A stretch of DNA of 64,000 nt from Streptomyces sannanensis (GCF_039536205.1 NZ_BAAAYL010000001.1:7130001-7194000); one strand, 5' to 3'. Positions 41,049 to 50,754 are shown, counted from the first letter of the stretch. Translations and numbers: made by a program. Notes: generated by a model not told the origin, from the letters alone.

Positions 41049-42347
41049 TTGAGCAGCTACCGTCAGCCGGGCACCGTCCTCACCGACCACCGTTTCACCG
41101 TCCCGCTCGACCACTCCGACCCCTCGGGTGAGCGGATCGAGCTCTACGCCCGTGAGGTCGTCGCAGGCGCCAAGGCCGGTGCCGATCTGCCCTGGCTGGT
41201 GTATCTGGAGGGCGGCCCCGGCTGCGGCGCACGGCGCTTCGTCGGCAAGCAGGCCTGGCTGGGGCGCGCCCTTCAGGACTACCGGGTGCTGCTGCTGGAC
41301 CAGCGTGGCACCGGCCTCTCCACCCCCGCCAACCGGCAGACCCTGGCGCTGCGCGGCGGTCCGCAGGAGCAGGCCGACTACCTCGCGCACTTCCGTGCAG
41401 ACAGCATCGTCCGCGACTGCGAGCTCATCCGGAAGCAGCTGACCGGCGGCGCCCCCTGGACCGTACTCGGCCAGAGCTTCGGCGGCTTCTGCGCCACCCA
41501 CTATCTGTCCACGGCTCCCGAGGGTCTGCACACCGTCCTGATCACCGGCGGCCTGCCCTCGCTCGACGCGAGCGCCGAGGACGTCTACCGCGCCGCGTAT
41601 CCGCGCATCGAGCGCAAGAACGCCGCCCACTACGCCCGGTACCCGCAGGACGTCGAGCGCGCCCGCCGTATCGCCGAGCACCTGGCCGAGCACCGGCCCG
41701 TGCTGCCCAGCGGTTACACGCTGACCCCGCAGGCGTTCCAGTCCCTCGGGCTCATGCTGGGCACGGGCGACGGCAGCCACCAGCTGCACTACCTGCTGGA
41801 GAACGCCTTCGTCCGTACGCCCGCCGGCCATGTGCTGTCCGACACCTTCCAGGAAGCGGTGCACGCCGCGCTCTCCTTCGCGGCTCGCCCCCTCTACGCG
41901 GTCCTGCACGAGCCGATCTACGCCCAGGGCACGCGGCCCACCGCTTGGGCCGCCGACCGGGTACGCGACGAATTCCCGCAGTTCGACGCCGGCAAGGCGC
42001 TCGCCGCGGACGCTCCGCTGCTGTTCACCGGTGAGACCATCCACCCCTGGCACTTTGAGACCGACCCGGCGCTGCGCCCGCTGCGCCGGACCGCCGAGCT
42101 CCTCGCCGCCCGTACCGACTGGTCCCCGCTGTACGACGCGAACCGGCTCGCCGCCAACGAGGTTCCGGTCGCTGCCGCCGTGTACCACGACGACATGTAC
42201 GTCGAGACCGCGCACTCGCTGCAGACGGCACGCACCATCCGCGGTCTGCGCACCTGGGTCACCGACGAGTACGAGCACGACGGCCTGCGGGCGAGCGGCG
42301 GCCGCGTGCTGGACCGGCTGCTCGCGCTGGTACGCGACGAGGCGTGA
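41049..42347 (+). CDS. S33-family peptidase (prolyl iminopeptidase-like)
   Basis: A 432-residue alpha/beta hydrolase with oxyanion motif YLEGGPGCG (53-60), DQRGTGLS (84-91) and nucleophile Ser143 in LGQSFGGFCA, the family signature of proline iminopeptidases that release N-terminal proline. The C-terminal YHDDMYVETAHSLQTA region holds the catalytic His. The start is taken as TTG 41049 (SSYRQPGTV follows) with AGGAA six bases upstream; the longer open frame runs over the remains of the DHFR-like gene antisense. No signal peptide, so probably intracellular peptide turnover. Confidence 0.85.
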   Translation: MSSYRQPGTVLTDHRFTVPLDHSDPSGERIELYAREVVAGAKAGADLPWLVYLEGGPGCGARRFVGKQAWLGRALQDYRVLLLDQRGTGLSTPANRQTLALRGGPQEQADYLAHFRADSIVRDCELIRKQLTGGAPWTVLGQSFGGFCATHYLSTAPEGLHTVLITGGLPSLDASAEDVYRAAYPRIERKNAAHYARYPQDVERARRIAEHLAEHRPVLPSGYTLTPQAFQSLGLMLGTGDGSHQLHYLLENAFVRTPAGHVLSDTFQEAVHAALSFAARPLYAVLHEPIYAQGTRPTAWAADRVRDEFPQFDAGKALAADAPLLFTGETIHPWHFETDPALRPLRRTAELLAARTDWSPLYDANRLAANEVPVAAAVYHDDMYVETAHSLQTARTIRGLRTWVTDEYEHDGLRASGGRVLDRLLALVRDEA

Positions 42348-42370
42348 GCGCGGCGCGGGCGGACGGAGGG

Positions 42371-42613
42371 TCAGCGCTCCGAGGCGTACGACACGAAGTC
42401 CGCCCACGCACGCGGCGCGAACGCGAGCTGTGGGCCCTCCTTGTCCTTGGAGTCGCGGACGTGCACGGTGCCGGGGGTGGCTGCGGTCTCGACATGCGAC
42501 ACCTGCGACCGCGCCTTCCGCGCCCCGGAACCAGGGCACTGCCGTGACTGTGCACCCGCGACGGGGACCATGAATGCCGCCTGATGCGCGGCGAAGTCCG
42601 AATCGGAGATCAA
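42371..42613 (-). CDS. DUF397-like small protein, N-terminus unclear
   Basis: The C-terminal half is a normal DUF397 segment: VETAATPGTVHVRDSKDKEG, PQLAFAPRAWADFVSY. The preceding part (VPVAGAQSRQCPGSGARKAR) lacks the usual W-x-K-S-S pattern and the Cys of CVE is His, so the 5' half may be degraded or divergent. TTG 42613 and ATG 42571 are both possible starts with weak ribosome sites. No XRE partner is adjacent, which also suggests a remnant. Family call is firm, integrity is not. Confidence 0.5.
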   Translation of the reverse strand: MISDSDFAAHQAAFMVPVAGAQSRQCPGSGARKARSQVSHVETAATPGTVHVRDSKDKEGPQLAFAPRAWADFVSYASER

Positions 42614-42675
42614 GCTGTGCTCTCGGGCGGAAACTCGGTTGCGAAGAGCTTGAGCACCGTGGCGAAGATGCCTGC

Positions 42676-43062
42676 ATGAGCCGAGAGACGGACGAGGTGC
42701 GCGAAGCGATCGCATGCGAGCTGCGTCTGATGGACCCCGGTGTGCGTACGTCACGCACGCTTGCCCGGCAGCTGCTGGACCCGTCCTTTGTAGAGGTCGG
42801 CGCTTCGGGTCGGCGGTGGACATATGAGGAGATGCTTGCCGAGCTGCCCGAGATGGACGGCTCGGAAGAAAGCAGTCCGCGCTATGAGCCCTCAAAATTC
42901 ACGGGCGTCCTGCTGGCACCCGGGCTGGTGCATCTCACCTACGAGACCACGATCGGTGGGAACCGGGCACGGCGGAGTTCGCTCTGGCGTAAGCAGGATC
43001 CAGGCTCGACATGGCGGATGTACTACCACCAGGCCACACCCATCCCGCCCGAGGACCTGTAA
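42676..43062 (+). CDS. DUF4440 / NTF2-like protein
   Basis: A 128-residue protein with the SnoaL/DUF4440 layout: helix LRLMDPGVRTSRTLARQLLD, then PSFVEVGASGRRWTYEEML, and C-terminal strands VHLTYETTIGG and WRMYYHQATPIPPED. NTF2-like proteins are small cone-shaped folds used as enzymes or binding proteins; no specific activity can be assigned. The ATG at 42676 has only a weak upstream site. It stands alone between a DUF397-like gene and a PIG-L gene. Confidence 0.8.
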   Translation: MSRETDEVREAIACELRLMDPGVRTSRTLARQLLDPSFVEVGASGRRWTYEEMLAELPEMDGSEESSPRYEPSKFTGVLLAPGLVHLTYETTIGGNRARRSSLWRKQDPGSTWRMYYHQATPIPPEDL

Positions 43063-43208
43063 CGGTGGGAGACCCTTCAGAGGGTCGCTCCAGCGCTTGC
43101 CCGTCGGGTCCTGGCGGGCGGTGCACCGCGAGACGCGCCGACTCCGGTGTGCATCACGCATGCATTGGTGTGGGCGAGGCTCGCCACCCCAACCGTATTC
43201 TGCGGGGC

Positions 43209-43943
43209 ATGACGAACGATCAGCTCGAGACCATGCCCTCAGACTGGCAGCGCGCCCTCGCTGTGGTGGCCCACCCCGACGACCTCGAGTACGGCTGCGC
43301 CGCGGCCGTGGCCGCATGGACCGACGCCGGCAAAGAGGTGGCGTACGTCCTCGCCACCCGCGGGGAGGCGGGCATAGACGGGCTCGCCCCCGCCACGTGC
43401 GGGCCGCTGCGCGAGCAGGAGCAGCGGGCGAGCGCCGCCGTCGTCGGGGTGGACACGGTCGAGTTCCTGGACCACAAGGACGGCGTGATCGAGTACGGCA
43501 TCGCGCTGCGCCGCGACATCGCGGCGGCGATCCGCCGGCACCGCCCGGAACTGGTCATCACCCTCAACCACCGCGACACCTGGGGCAATACGTTCTGGAA
43601 CACCCCCGACCACCGCGCGGTCGGCCGGGCGACCCTGGACGCGGCGGCGGACGCCGGAAACCGCTGGATCTTCCCCGAGCTCACCGAGCAAGGCCTCGAG
43701 CCGTGGAACGGTGTGCGCTGGGTGGCCGTCGCGGGCTCCACCTCGCCCACGCACGCGGTGGACGCGGGACCCGGGTTCGAGCGTTCGGTGCGGTCTCTGC
43801 TGGAGCACCAGGCCTATATCAAGGGGTTGACCGACGAGGACCCCGAGGCGTATGTCCGCACCTTCCTGGAGGCCAACGTTCAGCGTTCCGCGGACCGCTT
43901 CGGCGGCCGTCCGGCGGTCGCCTTCGAGGTGTTCTCCCGCTGA
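43209..43943 (+). CDS. PIG-L family deacetylase
   Basis: A 244-residue LmbE/PIG-L protein. The zinc and catalytic motif VVAHPDDLEYG (residues 19-29) is complete, and NTPDHRAVGRATLDAA gives the third zinc-binding His. Family members deacetylate GlcNAc-containing substrates such as mycothiol or bacillithiol precursors, lincosamides or teicoplanin. The lack of thiol-biosynthesis neighbours leaves the substrate open. The ATG at 43209 follows a GCGGGG site. Confidence 0.9.
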   Translation: MTNDQLETMPSDWQRALAVVAHPDDLEYGCAAAVAAWTDAGKEVAYVLATRGEAGIDGLAPATCGPLREQEQRASAAVVGVDTVEFLDHKDGVIEYGIALRRDIAAAIRRHRPELVITLNHRDTWGNTFWNTPDHRAVGRATLDAAADAGNRWIFPELTEQGLEPWNGVRWVAVAGSTSPTHAVDAGPGFERSVRSLLEHQAYIKGLTDEDPEAYVRTFLEANVQRSADRFGGRPAVAFEVFSR

Positions 43944-44363
43944 TCCGGTGAGCCCCGTCCGGCCGGCGCCGTCTCTCTGCCGCCGACACGCTGAGGGGCG
44001 TGCCGGCGTACTGTTCGGACCTGAGCCGATGAGCACGCAGCGAGCCAAGTCTGCCCAGATCGCCCTGGGTTCGCCCGGCCATCATCGCGATACGCTGTCC
44101 GCCCTGGTCGACCTGCCCGCACCCCGACAGCGGAGTTCACAGGGGGCACCCCTCGACGCCCGCGAAGCGGCATCGCGCACCGGCCGCGTCGGCTGATTCA
44201 GCAGCTGGGACGCCCCTGAGCGCCGGGCGTGCCGCACAGGCTCTCGCCCCTCACAGGGAGTCAACACCCGAACGGCGGATACGCCATGCGCCCGTATGGC
44301 CTCCCTCCTCCGCCACACTGGCGGCCGAAAGCCGCGGATCGTTCGCGGCGGAGGAGGCTGGAC
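43944..44363. other. 420-base intergenic region
   Basis: No supported gene. A short frame from ATG 44030 (MSTQRAKSAQIALGS) has no ribosome site or recognised family. Confidence 0.4.
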
Positions 44364-44558
44364 ATGGCCATTTCGATTTCACTTACGCTGCTGCTTCTCG
44401 TTCTTGCGTGGATCTACGTGCGCAACGGCGGCCTCAAAATCTCGCACGCGTTCGTGTGCGCGATGCTCGGCTTCGCTCTCTCCGGTACGAGCATGGGGCC
44501 GACCATCCAGCAAGGGGTGGCGACCACCGCCGACGTGGTCGGCAAGCTCACTCCCTGA
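44364..44558 (+). CDS. Small membrane protein
   Basis: A 64-residue protein, MAISISLTLLLLVLAWIYV then RNGGLKISHAFVCAMLGFAL, with two hydrophobic segments and a short polar tail (TTADVVGKLTP). GCGGAGGAGG seven bases before ATG 44364 is one of the best ribosome sites in the window and fixes the start. Similar two-helix peptides occur with conjugative and mobile elements in streptomycetes, but no such element is evident here. Confidence 0.75.
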   Translation: MAISISLTLLLLVLAWIYVRNGGLKISHAFVCAMLGFALSGTSMGPTIQQGVATTADVVGKLTP

Positions 44559-44591
44559 CCGGTTGTCAGTGGGGCATGGCACCATCCCCGC

Positions 44592-45764
44592 ATGACTCCT
44601 TCGCGACCCCGCATCACCCCGGCCCAGCGGCGCGCCCTGCTCGGCACCCGCCATCTGCTCGCCCCGGCGGCCCGGGCCGCGCGGCCCGAGGAGGTCGCCG
44701 AGGCGCTGACGGGACTGCATGCCAGCGACCCCGCCACCGTCTATCTGGCGGTCGCCGCGCGCATGGCCGAGCCCACGGTCGCGGCGCTGGACCACTCGCT
44801 GTACGAAGAGCGGTCGTTGGTGAGGATGCTGTGCATGCGGCGGACCATGTTCGTCGTCCCCATCGGAGTGGCCCCGGTGATCGAGGCCTCCGTGGCCCGT
44901 GCCGTCGCGATACGTGAGCGTACGAACCTGCTGAAGCACCTCCGTCACTCGGGCGGCTTCGACGAGGCCTGGCTGAAGGACGCCGAGGAGGCCACGCTGG
45001 CCGCTCTGGCGCGGCGGGGGGAGGCCACCGCGGCAGAACTCGCCGATGACGTACCGGTATTGCGCGAGCGCATCACGCTGAGCCCTGGCAAGCCGTACGA
45101 GACCACCCAGCGAGTCTCCAGCCGGGTCGTCGGCGTGCTGGGCGCGCAGGGCAGGATCCGGAGGTCCCGCCCGCTCGGCACCTGGGCCTCCAGCCAATTC
45201 CGCTGGACCCTCGCCGAACCACACCCCGAACTCCCCGCCGGCCCGGCCAGGGCGGAGCTCGCCCGCCGCTATCTCTCCGCGTTCGGGCCCGCCGCCACCG
45301 AGGACCTCAAGTGGTGGACCGGGTGGACGGTGACCGACACCCGCAAGGCGCTGGCCGCGGCCGGGGCGGTGGACGTCCACCTCGACGAGGGCCCCGGCCA
45401 CGCACTGCCGGAACACCTTGAGGAACTCCCGGCCGGCACCGAGCCCTGGGCCGCGCTGCTGCCGGGACTCGACCCGACCGCCATGGGCTGGCGCCATCGC
45501 GACTGGTATCTCGACCCGGGCCACAAGGAAGCCCTGTTCGACCGCACCGGAAACATCGGCCCCACGGTCTGGTGGAACGGTCGGATCATCGGAGCCTGGG
45601 CCCAGCGCGAGGACGGTGAGATCGTGTGGAAGCTGCTCCAGGATGCGGGGACCGAGGCCCGTGCGGCGATCGAGTCCGAGGCCGCCCGGCTGTCCCGGTT
45701 CCTCGGGGACGTACGGGTCACACCGAGTTTCCGCACCCCGCTCGAACGGCAGCTGGCCGCCTGA
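44592..45764 (+). CDS. HTH_42 / AlkZ-like winged-helix protein
   Basis: A 390-residue protein of the HTH_42 superfamily: tandem winged-helix domains with LVRMLCMRRTMFVVP, the long central helix region and the C-terminal FDRTGNIGPTVWWNGRIIGA typical of the family. AlkZ and YcaQ/AlkX members are DNA glycosylases that remove bulky or crosslinked alkyl lesions using a Q-x-Q or Q-x-D motif early in the protein; here the equivalent segment reads GLHASDPATVYLA, so those residues are replaced. DNA binding is likely, glycosylase chemistry uncertain. The start is ATG 44592. Confidence 0.8.
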   Translation: MTPSRPRITPAQRRALLGTRHLLAPAARAARPEEVAEALTGLHASDPATVYLAVAARMAEPTVAALDHSLYEERSLVRMLCMRRTMFVVPIGVAPVIEASVARAVAIRERTNLLKHLRHSGGFDEAWLKDAEEATLAALARRGEATAAELADDVPVLRERITLSPGKPYETTQRVSSRVVGVLGAQGRIRRSRPLGTWASSQFRWTLAEPHPELPAGPARAELARRYLSAFGPAATEDLKWWTGWTVTDTRKALAAAGAVDVHLDEGPGHALPEHLEELPAGTEPWAALLPGLDPTAMGWRHRDWYLDPGHKEALFDRTGNIGPTVWWNGRIIGAWAQREDGEIVWKLLQDAGTEARAAIESEAARLSRFLGDVRVTPSFRTPLERQLAA

Positions 45765-45785
45765 GGTGAGGTGCCGGCCGGGCTC

Positions 45786-46095
45786 CGGGAGTACTCGACG
45801 TGAACGGTCCGGGCACCTTCACCCGCGGCCTCTCCGCCGGCCCGGCACCGCGCTTGAGGATCTCCCGCTCGCGGTCGGTCAGCCGGACATGGCCGGCACG
45901 CTCTGCTGCGCGTCGTGGCGCGGCTCGCTCAGGACGAAGGTTCGATCAGGCGGGCCGTCAGCCCGAAGACCGGACGCGCTCAGGGGCAGCACTCCGAACC
46001 GCTGAGCGGCGCGCACGAGGCGTGCCGTCGCTCGATGCCGTCGAGGGCGGGTATTCGGATGCCCATCACGCGGACGTCCGGGCCAAGATGGTGCG
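45786..46095 (-). pseudogene. Decayed NarL-type response regulator
   Basis: On the minus strand scattered pieces of a response regulator survive in order. A receiver-domain piece PDVRVMGIRIPALDGIER corresponds to the usual PDVVLMDIRMPxLDGIEA (about 46035-46095). A mid-part RTFVLSEPRHD follows. The start of a LuxR-type HTH, VRLTDREREILK, lies at about 45850-45890. Several frame changes, stops and missing segments separate them. Its sensor partner may have been the neighbouring SpoIIE/GAF protein or a lost kinase. Confidence 0.65.
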
Positions 46096-46150
46096 CCGCT
46101 GCGACGGCGGCGGCCCCGTCGGGTGCTCACGGTCGTCGGGAGGGACGCGG

Positions 46151-46921
46151 TCAGAGCCCGTCGATGTTGAGGAAGTCGGGGAGTTCGGCCTCCGCACCTC
46201 TCGTGGAACCCGGCAGCGGTTGCTCGGCCCAGATGACCTTGCCGTCGGGTGTGTACCGGGTACCCCACCGCTGCGCGATCTGCGCCACCAGGAACAGTCC
46301 CCGGCCTCCCTCGTCCGTCGTCGCCGCGTACCGCAAATGAGGTGCGGTACTGCTGCCGTCCGACACCTCACAGGTCAGGCTGCGGTCGCGGATCAGACGC
46401 ACCCGGATCGGCGCGGAACCGTGGCGCACGGCATTGGTGACCAGCTCGCTCAGCACCAGCTCCGTGCCGAAGGCGAGAGCGCTCATGCCCCACTCGTCCA
46501 ACTTCTCCATGGCGGCGGCGCGCATCGCTGCGACCGAGCTCGGATCGAACGGCACGTCCCAGTCGGCAACGCTGTCCCGGCTGAGCACCCGGGTGCGGGC
46601 GATCAGCAGTGCCACATCGTCCCGCGGGCGGGCCGGCAGAAGGGCGTCGAGGACGGCCCGGCAGCTTTCGAGCGGCGGGCGGTCGGGATGGGCGAGGGCC
46701 CGGCGGAGCAGCTCGATCCCCTCCTCGATGTCACGGCTGCGCTCTTCGACCAGACCGTCCGTGTAGAACACGAGCTGGCTGCCCTCGGACGGCTCCAGTT
46801 CGGCGGTCTCGAACGGCATCCCGCCCAGCCCAAGGGGTGGCCCAGCCGGCAGCTCCACGAATTCCACCGTGCCGTCGGGGTGGACCAGCGCGGGTGGCAG
46901 GTGTCCCGCCCGGGCCATCAC
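46151..46921 (-). pseudogene. C-terminal part of a frameshifted SpoIIE phosphatase with HATPase domain
   Basis: Reads MARAGHLPPALVHPDGTVEF, then VFYTDGLVEERSRDI and RPRDDVALLIARTRV, the second half of a PP2C/SpoIIE domain, followed by an anti-sigma-type histidine-kinase-like ATPase (ELVLSELVTNAVRHGSAPIR, GGRGLFLVAQIAQRWG). It needs the upstream half (46918-48843) to make a complete phosphatase. Its apparent GTG start overlaps the upstream stop as GTGA, so coupled translation of two fragments is conceivable, but a split inside the PP2C domain would be abnormal. Confidence 0.75.
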
Positions 46922-48843
46922 GCACCGCCGGGAGACCGGATCGTAGACCGCGTACAGACAGGTGGCGCCAGCATCGCGCCGCCGGATTCGTCCTGATCAC
47001 GCCCGACGAGGTCGTCGAGACGGGCGAGGAGTTCGTCGGGCGGCAGGTCGAGCGAGGAGAAGTTGTGCACCGCCGTGCGCAGACGTCCCATCGTGGCGGC
47101 CGCGTGCAGTCCATGCCCCACGACATCGCCGACGACCAGGGCGACACGGCAGCCGGAGAGAGGGATCACATCGAACCAGTCGCCGCCGACGCCGGACTTT
47201 GCGGGCAGATAGTAGTGGGCCACTTCCACGGCGCTCTGGTCGGGCAGTGCGCGGGGCAGCAGACTGCGCTGCAGGGTGACGGCCAAGGCGTGCTCGCGGG
47301 TGAAGCGACGGGCGTTGTCGATACTGACGGCGGCGCGGGCGACCAGCTCCTCGGCCAGCGACAGGTCCTCCTCGTCGAACGGCTCCGGCTTCTCCGAGCG
47401 CCAGAAATTGACCAGCCCGAGGACCGCGCCGCGAGCTTGGAGGGGGGCCGTGATGAGCGAGTGGATGCCGTACTCGACGATGCTCCGTGTCAGCAGAGGG
47501 TCCTGGGCCAGCCATCCCAGCGCTTTGGACAGATCGGGCACCAGCTGCGCCCGGCCGCTGTCGAAACCGTGTGCCTGCGGGGTGGAGGGCGCGAAGTGGA
47601 TCGAGGTGTCGAGAGGATACAGCGGGTGCTCGTCGCGGATGCCGCTCACGGCGGTACGGCGCAGGTCCGCGCCGGGACCGCTCGGCTCGTCGCCCCGGAG
47701 CACGGGGGTCGCCAGGTCGACGGTGACGAAATCCGCGAAGCGTGGCACCGCCACTTCTGCCAGTTCCCTGGACGTCTGCACCACGTCCAGGGTGGTGCCG
47801 ATACTCACGCCCGCGTCGTACAACAGCTTGAGGCGCTTGCGTGCCGCTTCCGCGCGACTGGTCAGCACGTTCAGTTCCGTGGAGTCACGGAGGGTGGTCA
47901 CGGTGCCGTCAGGGCCGCCATGGGGGGTGGTGGGGCGCTGGTTCACCACCAGCAGCCGGTCACCGGCCGGATGGACCTCGTCCGTGGCCACTCGGCCGGA
48001 CAGCAGCAGTTCGGCGAGGCCGCGGTCGATTTCGGGCAACTGGTCGATCTGCCGCCCCTCGGCGTCGCTGGGCAGTTGCAGCAGATGCCGGGCTTCGTCG
48101 TTCGCCAGCAGCAGCCGCTGGTCCTCGCCGCCGATGATCAGCACGCCCTCGCGGACAGCGTGCAGCACCGCATCGTGGTGCTCGTACATCCTGGTCATCT
48201 CGGCCGGGCCGAGGCCGTGGGTCTGCCTCCGCAGCCGCCGGGTGACCAGCGCCGTGCCCGCGGTGGCCACACCGAGCGCGGCAGCGCTGACCCCCAGGAT
48301 GACGGGCAGTTGTCGTTCGACCACTCCGGTGACGTTCCGTACCTTGAGACCGGCCGACACGAGGCCGACCACCCGCCCGTCGGAGGCCTTGACGGGGACG
48401 ATGGCCTGTACCTCCTTGCCGAGCGGCCCCTGGACGCTCTCGGTGTGGACACGACCGGCGAGCGAAGGCCCGATGGTGCCCACGAACCGTTTGCCGATCA
48501 GTTCCGGCTTGGGGTGCGAATAGCGGATCCCCTTCGTGTTCATCACCACGATGAAGTCGACGTCGGCGTCTTTCCGGGTCTCCTCGGCGAGCGGCTGAAG
48601 GATCTTCGAAGGGTTCGGGGACTTCAGCGCCTGCTGGAGTCCGAGTGAGTGTGCGAAAGTCTGCGCGACGGCGATCGACCGGGTCCGGGCCTCACGGTCG
48701 ATGTCGTGCCGGGACTGCAACACCAGCGCCAGCACCGCACCAGCGGCGAGCAGCACCACGATCGCCACCTGCAGAACGAAGACCTGCTCGGCGACGCTGC
48801 GTGGGCGCCTTTTGGTCAATGACCACTCCGACGTACCCGGCAC
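46918..48843 (-). pseudogene. N-terminal part of a frameshifted sensor / SpoIIE phosphatase
   Basis: A 641-codon frame from GTG 48843. In order it contains a membrane helix (about 22-42), an extracellular cache-like sensor (to about 185), a second helix (about 188-208), a PAS-like region (VREGVLIIGGEDQRLLLAND), a GAF domain (about 365-510), and the start of SpoIIE: LQRSLLPRALPD, GGDWFDVIPL, VVGDVVGHGLHAAATMGRLR. After DQDESGGA it runs to APPVCTRSTIRSPGGA-stop, while the expected GATCLYAVYDPVSRRC lies in the neighbouring frame. One missing base near 46970 explains it. Intact relatives are about 900 residues and control anti-sigma or stress pathways. Confidence 0.8.
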
Positions 48844-49052
48844 GGATGGGGACGATTGATCACATTCACATTTGTAACACCGAAGGACTCCGGGGGCGTC
48901 GCGTCATGGTCACCGAGCCGATACGTCACCTGTCCGGATCCCTGTGCGTCTCGGAGTCGGCCCATCGAGGCGGCAGCCGATAGTCCGTGGCCTTGCGTGT
49001 TCAACGGCATGGTGGCGGTGCGCGACCGAGACCGACCACGAGGACGGGGCGT

Positions 49053-49077
49053 GCCCGGGGCCGGTCCGGCCCCGGGC
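49053..49077. terminator. Hairpin downstream of the VOC gene
   Basis: GCCCGGGGCCGG directly followed, after one base, by CCGGCCCCGGGC, just past the stop of the minus-strand VOC gene. Confidence 0.75.
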
Positions 49078-49085
49078 GGCGACCG

Positions 49086-49883
49086 TCACATGAACTCGGG
49101 CACCTCGCCCGCCGTCGTCTTCGGGTCGATCACGGCGAATGCCGCACCCTGCGGGTCGACCACCGCCGCGAACCGGCCGAACGGGCTGTCCATCGGGCCG
49201 AACACCAGCTTTCCGCCGAGTTTGGTGGACTTCTCCACGGCGATGTCGCAGTTGTCGACCGTGAAGTAGACCTGGATGTACGGCGGGATCTCGGGCGGGA
49301 ATTCGCCGGTCATCGGCATCCGGCCCATGACCGACTCCCCGCCGATGTGGAAGGTCTTGTAGTCCATCTGCTCGTCCGCCATCTTCTTCGCGGTGTACGG
49401 GAAGACGGCGGGGAAGAATGCGTCCGTCTTCGCGACATCGCGGGTGAAGACCTCGGCCCAGGCGAACGAGCCGGTCTCGCCCTGCTTCTCGAAGCCCTTG
49501 TGGGTGCCTGCCTGCCACACGCCGAAGAGGACACCGCTGGGGTCGCGGCCGATCACCATGGTGCCGAAGTCGCCGATCTGCATCGGCCCCATCACCACCT
49601 CGCCGCCGTTGTCGCGGATCTTCCCGGCGGCGGCGGCCGCGTCCGGCGACGCGAGGTAGAGCATCCAGGCCGACGGGGCTTCCTGGCCCTCCGGGCCGGG
49701 CATCGGCGGCACGACCGCGGCGACGGCCTTGCCGCCCGAGTAGGCCTGCGTGTAGTTGCCGAACTCCGATGCGGCCTCGCCGAAGGTCCAGCCGAGCACT
49801 TCACCGTAGAAGTGCTTCGCGCCCTCCACGTCCTTGAACATCGCATCGACCCAGCACGGGGTGCCCTCTGGTAGTGCTGCCAT
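49086..49883 (-). CDS. Two-domain VOC (glyoxalase-like) protein
   Basis: A 265-residue protein made of two VOC halves: CWVDAMFKDVEGAKHFYGEV / LGWTF in the first and FAWAEVFTRDVAKTDAFFPA in the second, ending with FGRFAAVVDPQGAAFAVID. It matches the CFP30B-like actinobacterial subgroup; metal-dependent lyase or dioxygenase activity is possible but metal ligands are not conserved enough to assign one. The ATG at 49883 follows GGAGAGCAAGG. It is a single-gene unit closed by a hairpin. Confidence 0.88.
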   Translation of the reverse strand: MAALPEGTPCWVDAMFKDVEGAKHFYGEVLGWTFGEAASEFGNYTQAYSGGKAVAAVVPPMPGPEGQEAPSAWMLYLASPDAAAAAGKIRDNGGEVVMGPMQIGDFGTMVIGRDPSGVLFGVWQAGTHKGFEKQGETGSFAWAEVFTRDVAKTDAFFPAVFPYTAKKMADEQMDYKTFHIGGESVMGRMPMTGEFPPEIPPYIQVYFTVDNCDIAVEKSTKLGGKLVFGPMDSPFGRFAAVVDPQGAAFAVIDPKTTAGEVPEFM

Positions 49884-49999
49884 GGCCTTGCTCTCCTCTG
49901 AGGGGGAAATGTACGGCTTGCCACGCTAGTCACGGAACCGCCCCTCCGCGCGACAAAGGAATCGAACATATGGTCAATTCTTTTTGGGGCTTTTCGTCT

Positions 50000-50754
50000 T
50001 CAGCCCCAGGAGAACACGCCGATCCCATTGGGCACAGCACGCTCGGCTCCGCCGGAGGGATGGTTGACGACACCGAGCGCGGTAACGCCCGGGAGACGGG
50101 CCACCAGAGTGGACGACCCTCCGCCGTCCAGACTGAACGCATCGCGTGACCCGAGGCTCCGCATCACCTGCGCCAGCTCGGCGAGCGTCAGACCGGTGCG
50201 GTACGCCGGACCGCCGTCCAACGCGAGCAGCAGCCGTCGGCCGCCGTTCGCGATGCCCACCCCGATCACGTCCCGCGTGATCGTCCTCGGCGGGAGCGCC
50301 GGCCCGAAGCGCCGGCCGTCCGGGACGGCCGCCTTCAGGACACGCCCGCCCGCGATCGCCGGGCCCACCGGGGCACCGGTCGCCTTGATGCCCGGGTGCT
50401 GGGTCTCCGTGATGTTGAAGAAGTCGCCGTCGACGGCGCCCACGGCGCCCCTCGCACGGGCCATCGCGGACACCCGGGCCCTGGCCCCGACCGCGCCCGG
50501 GTACAGCAGATCCACCGACACCTTCGGGTTGCGCAGATCGACCGAGAGCAGATGCCCGTGTGCCCGTCCCAGGGACGCCGCGATGTCGAATTCCCGGTAC
50601 TCCACGCCCGGCGCGGTGCGCAGCGGTACGCTGAGACGGAGCCCGGTCTCCGCGCCGTCGGCCGGCGCGCTCCCGCGAGCCCCGCACCGGCCAGCGCGCA
50701 CATGGCCGTCAGTACCGTCAGTGCCGCACGTACCCGATTGCCGCCACGCTTCAC
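50000..50754 (-). pseudogene. Secreted phosphodiester glycosidase (NAGPA-type) with frameshift after the signal peptide
   Basis: From GTG 50754 the frame encodes a signal peptide (RVRAALTVLTAMCALAGAGL). At a GGG run near 50672-50676 one base appears to be missing, and the mature protein continues in the next frame: SAPADGAETGLRLSVPLRTA, VEYREFDIAASLGRAHGHLL, AVDGDFFNITETQHPGI, LLALDGGPAYRTGLTLAEL and FSLDGGGSSTLVA, the PF09992 signature ending in PNGIGVFSWG. Without correction the enzyme domain has no export signal. Real pseudogene or sequencing error. Confidence 0.75.

Noticed and set aside
44286..44363. Earlier ATG at 44286 for the small membrane protein.
   Set aside because: It adds a Pro/Arg-rich lead without a ribosome site, whereas ATG 44364 has GCGGAGGAGG at ideal spacing.
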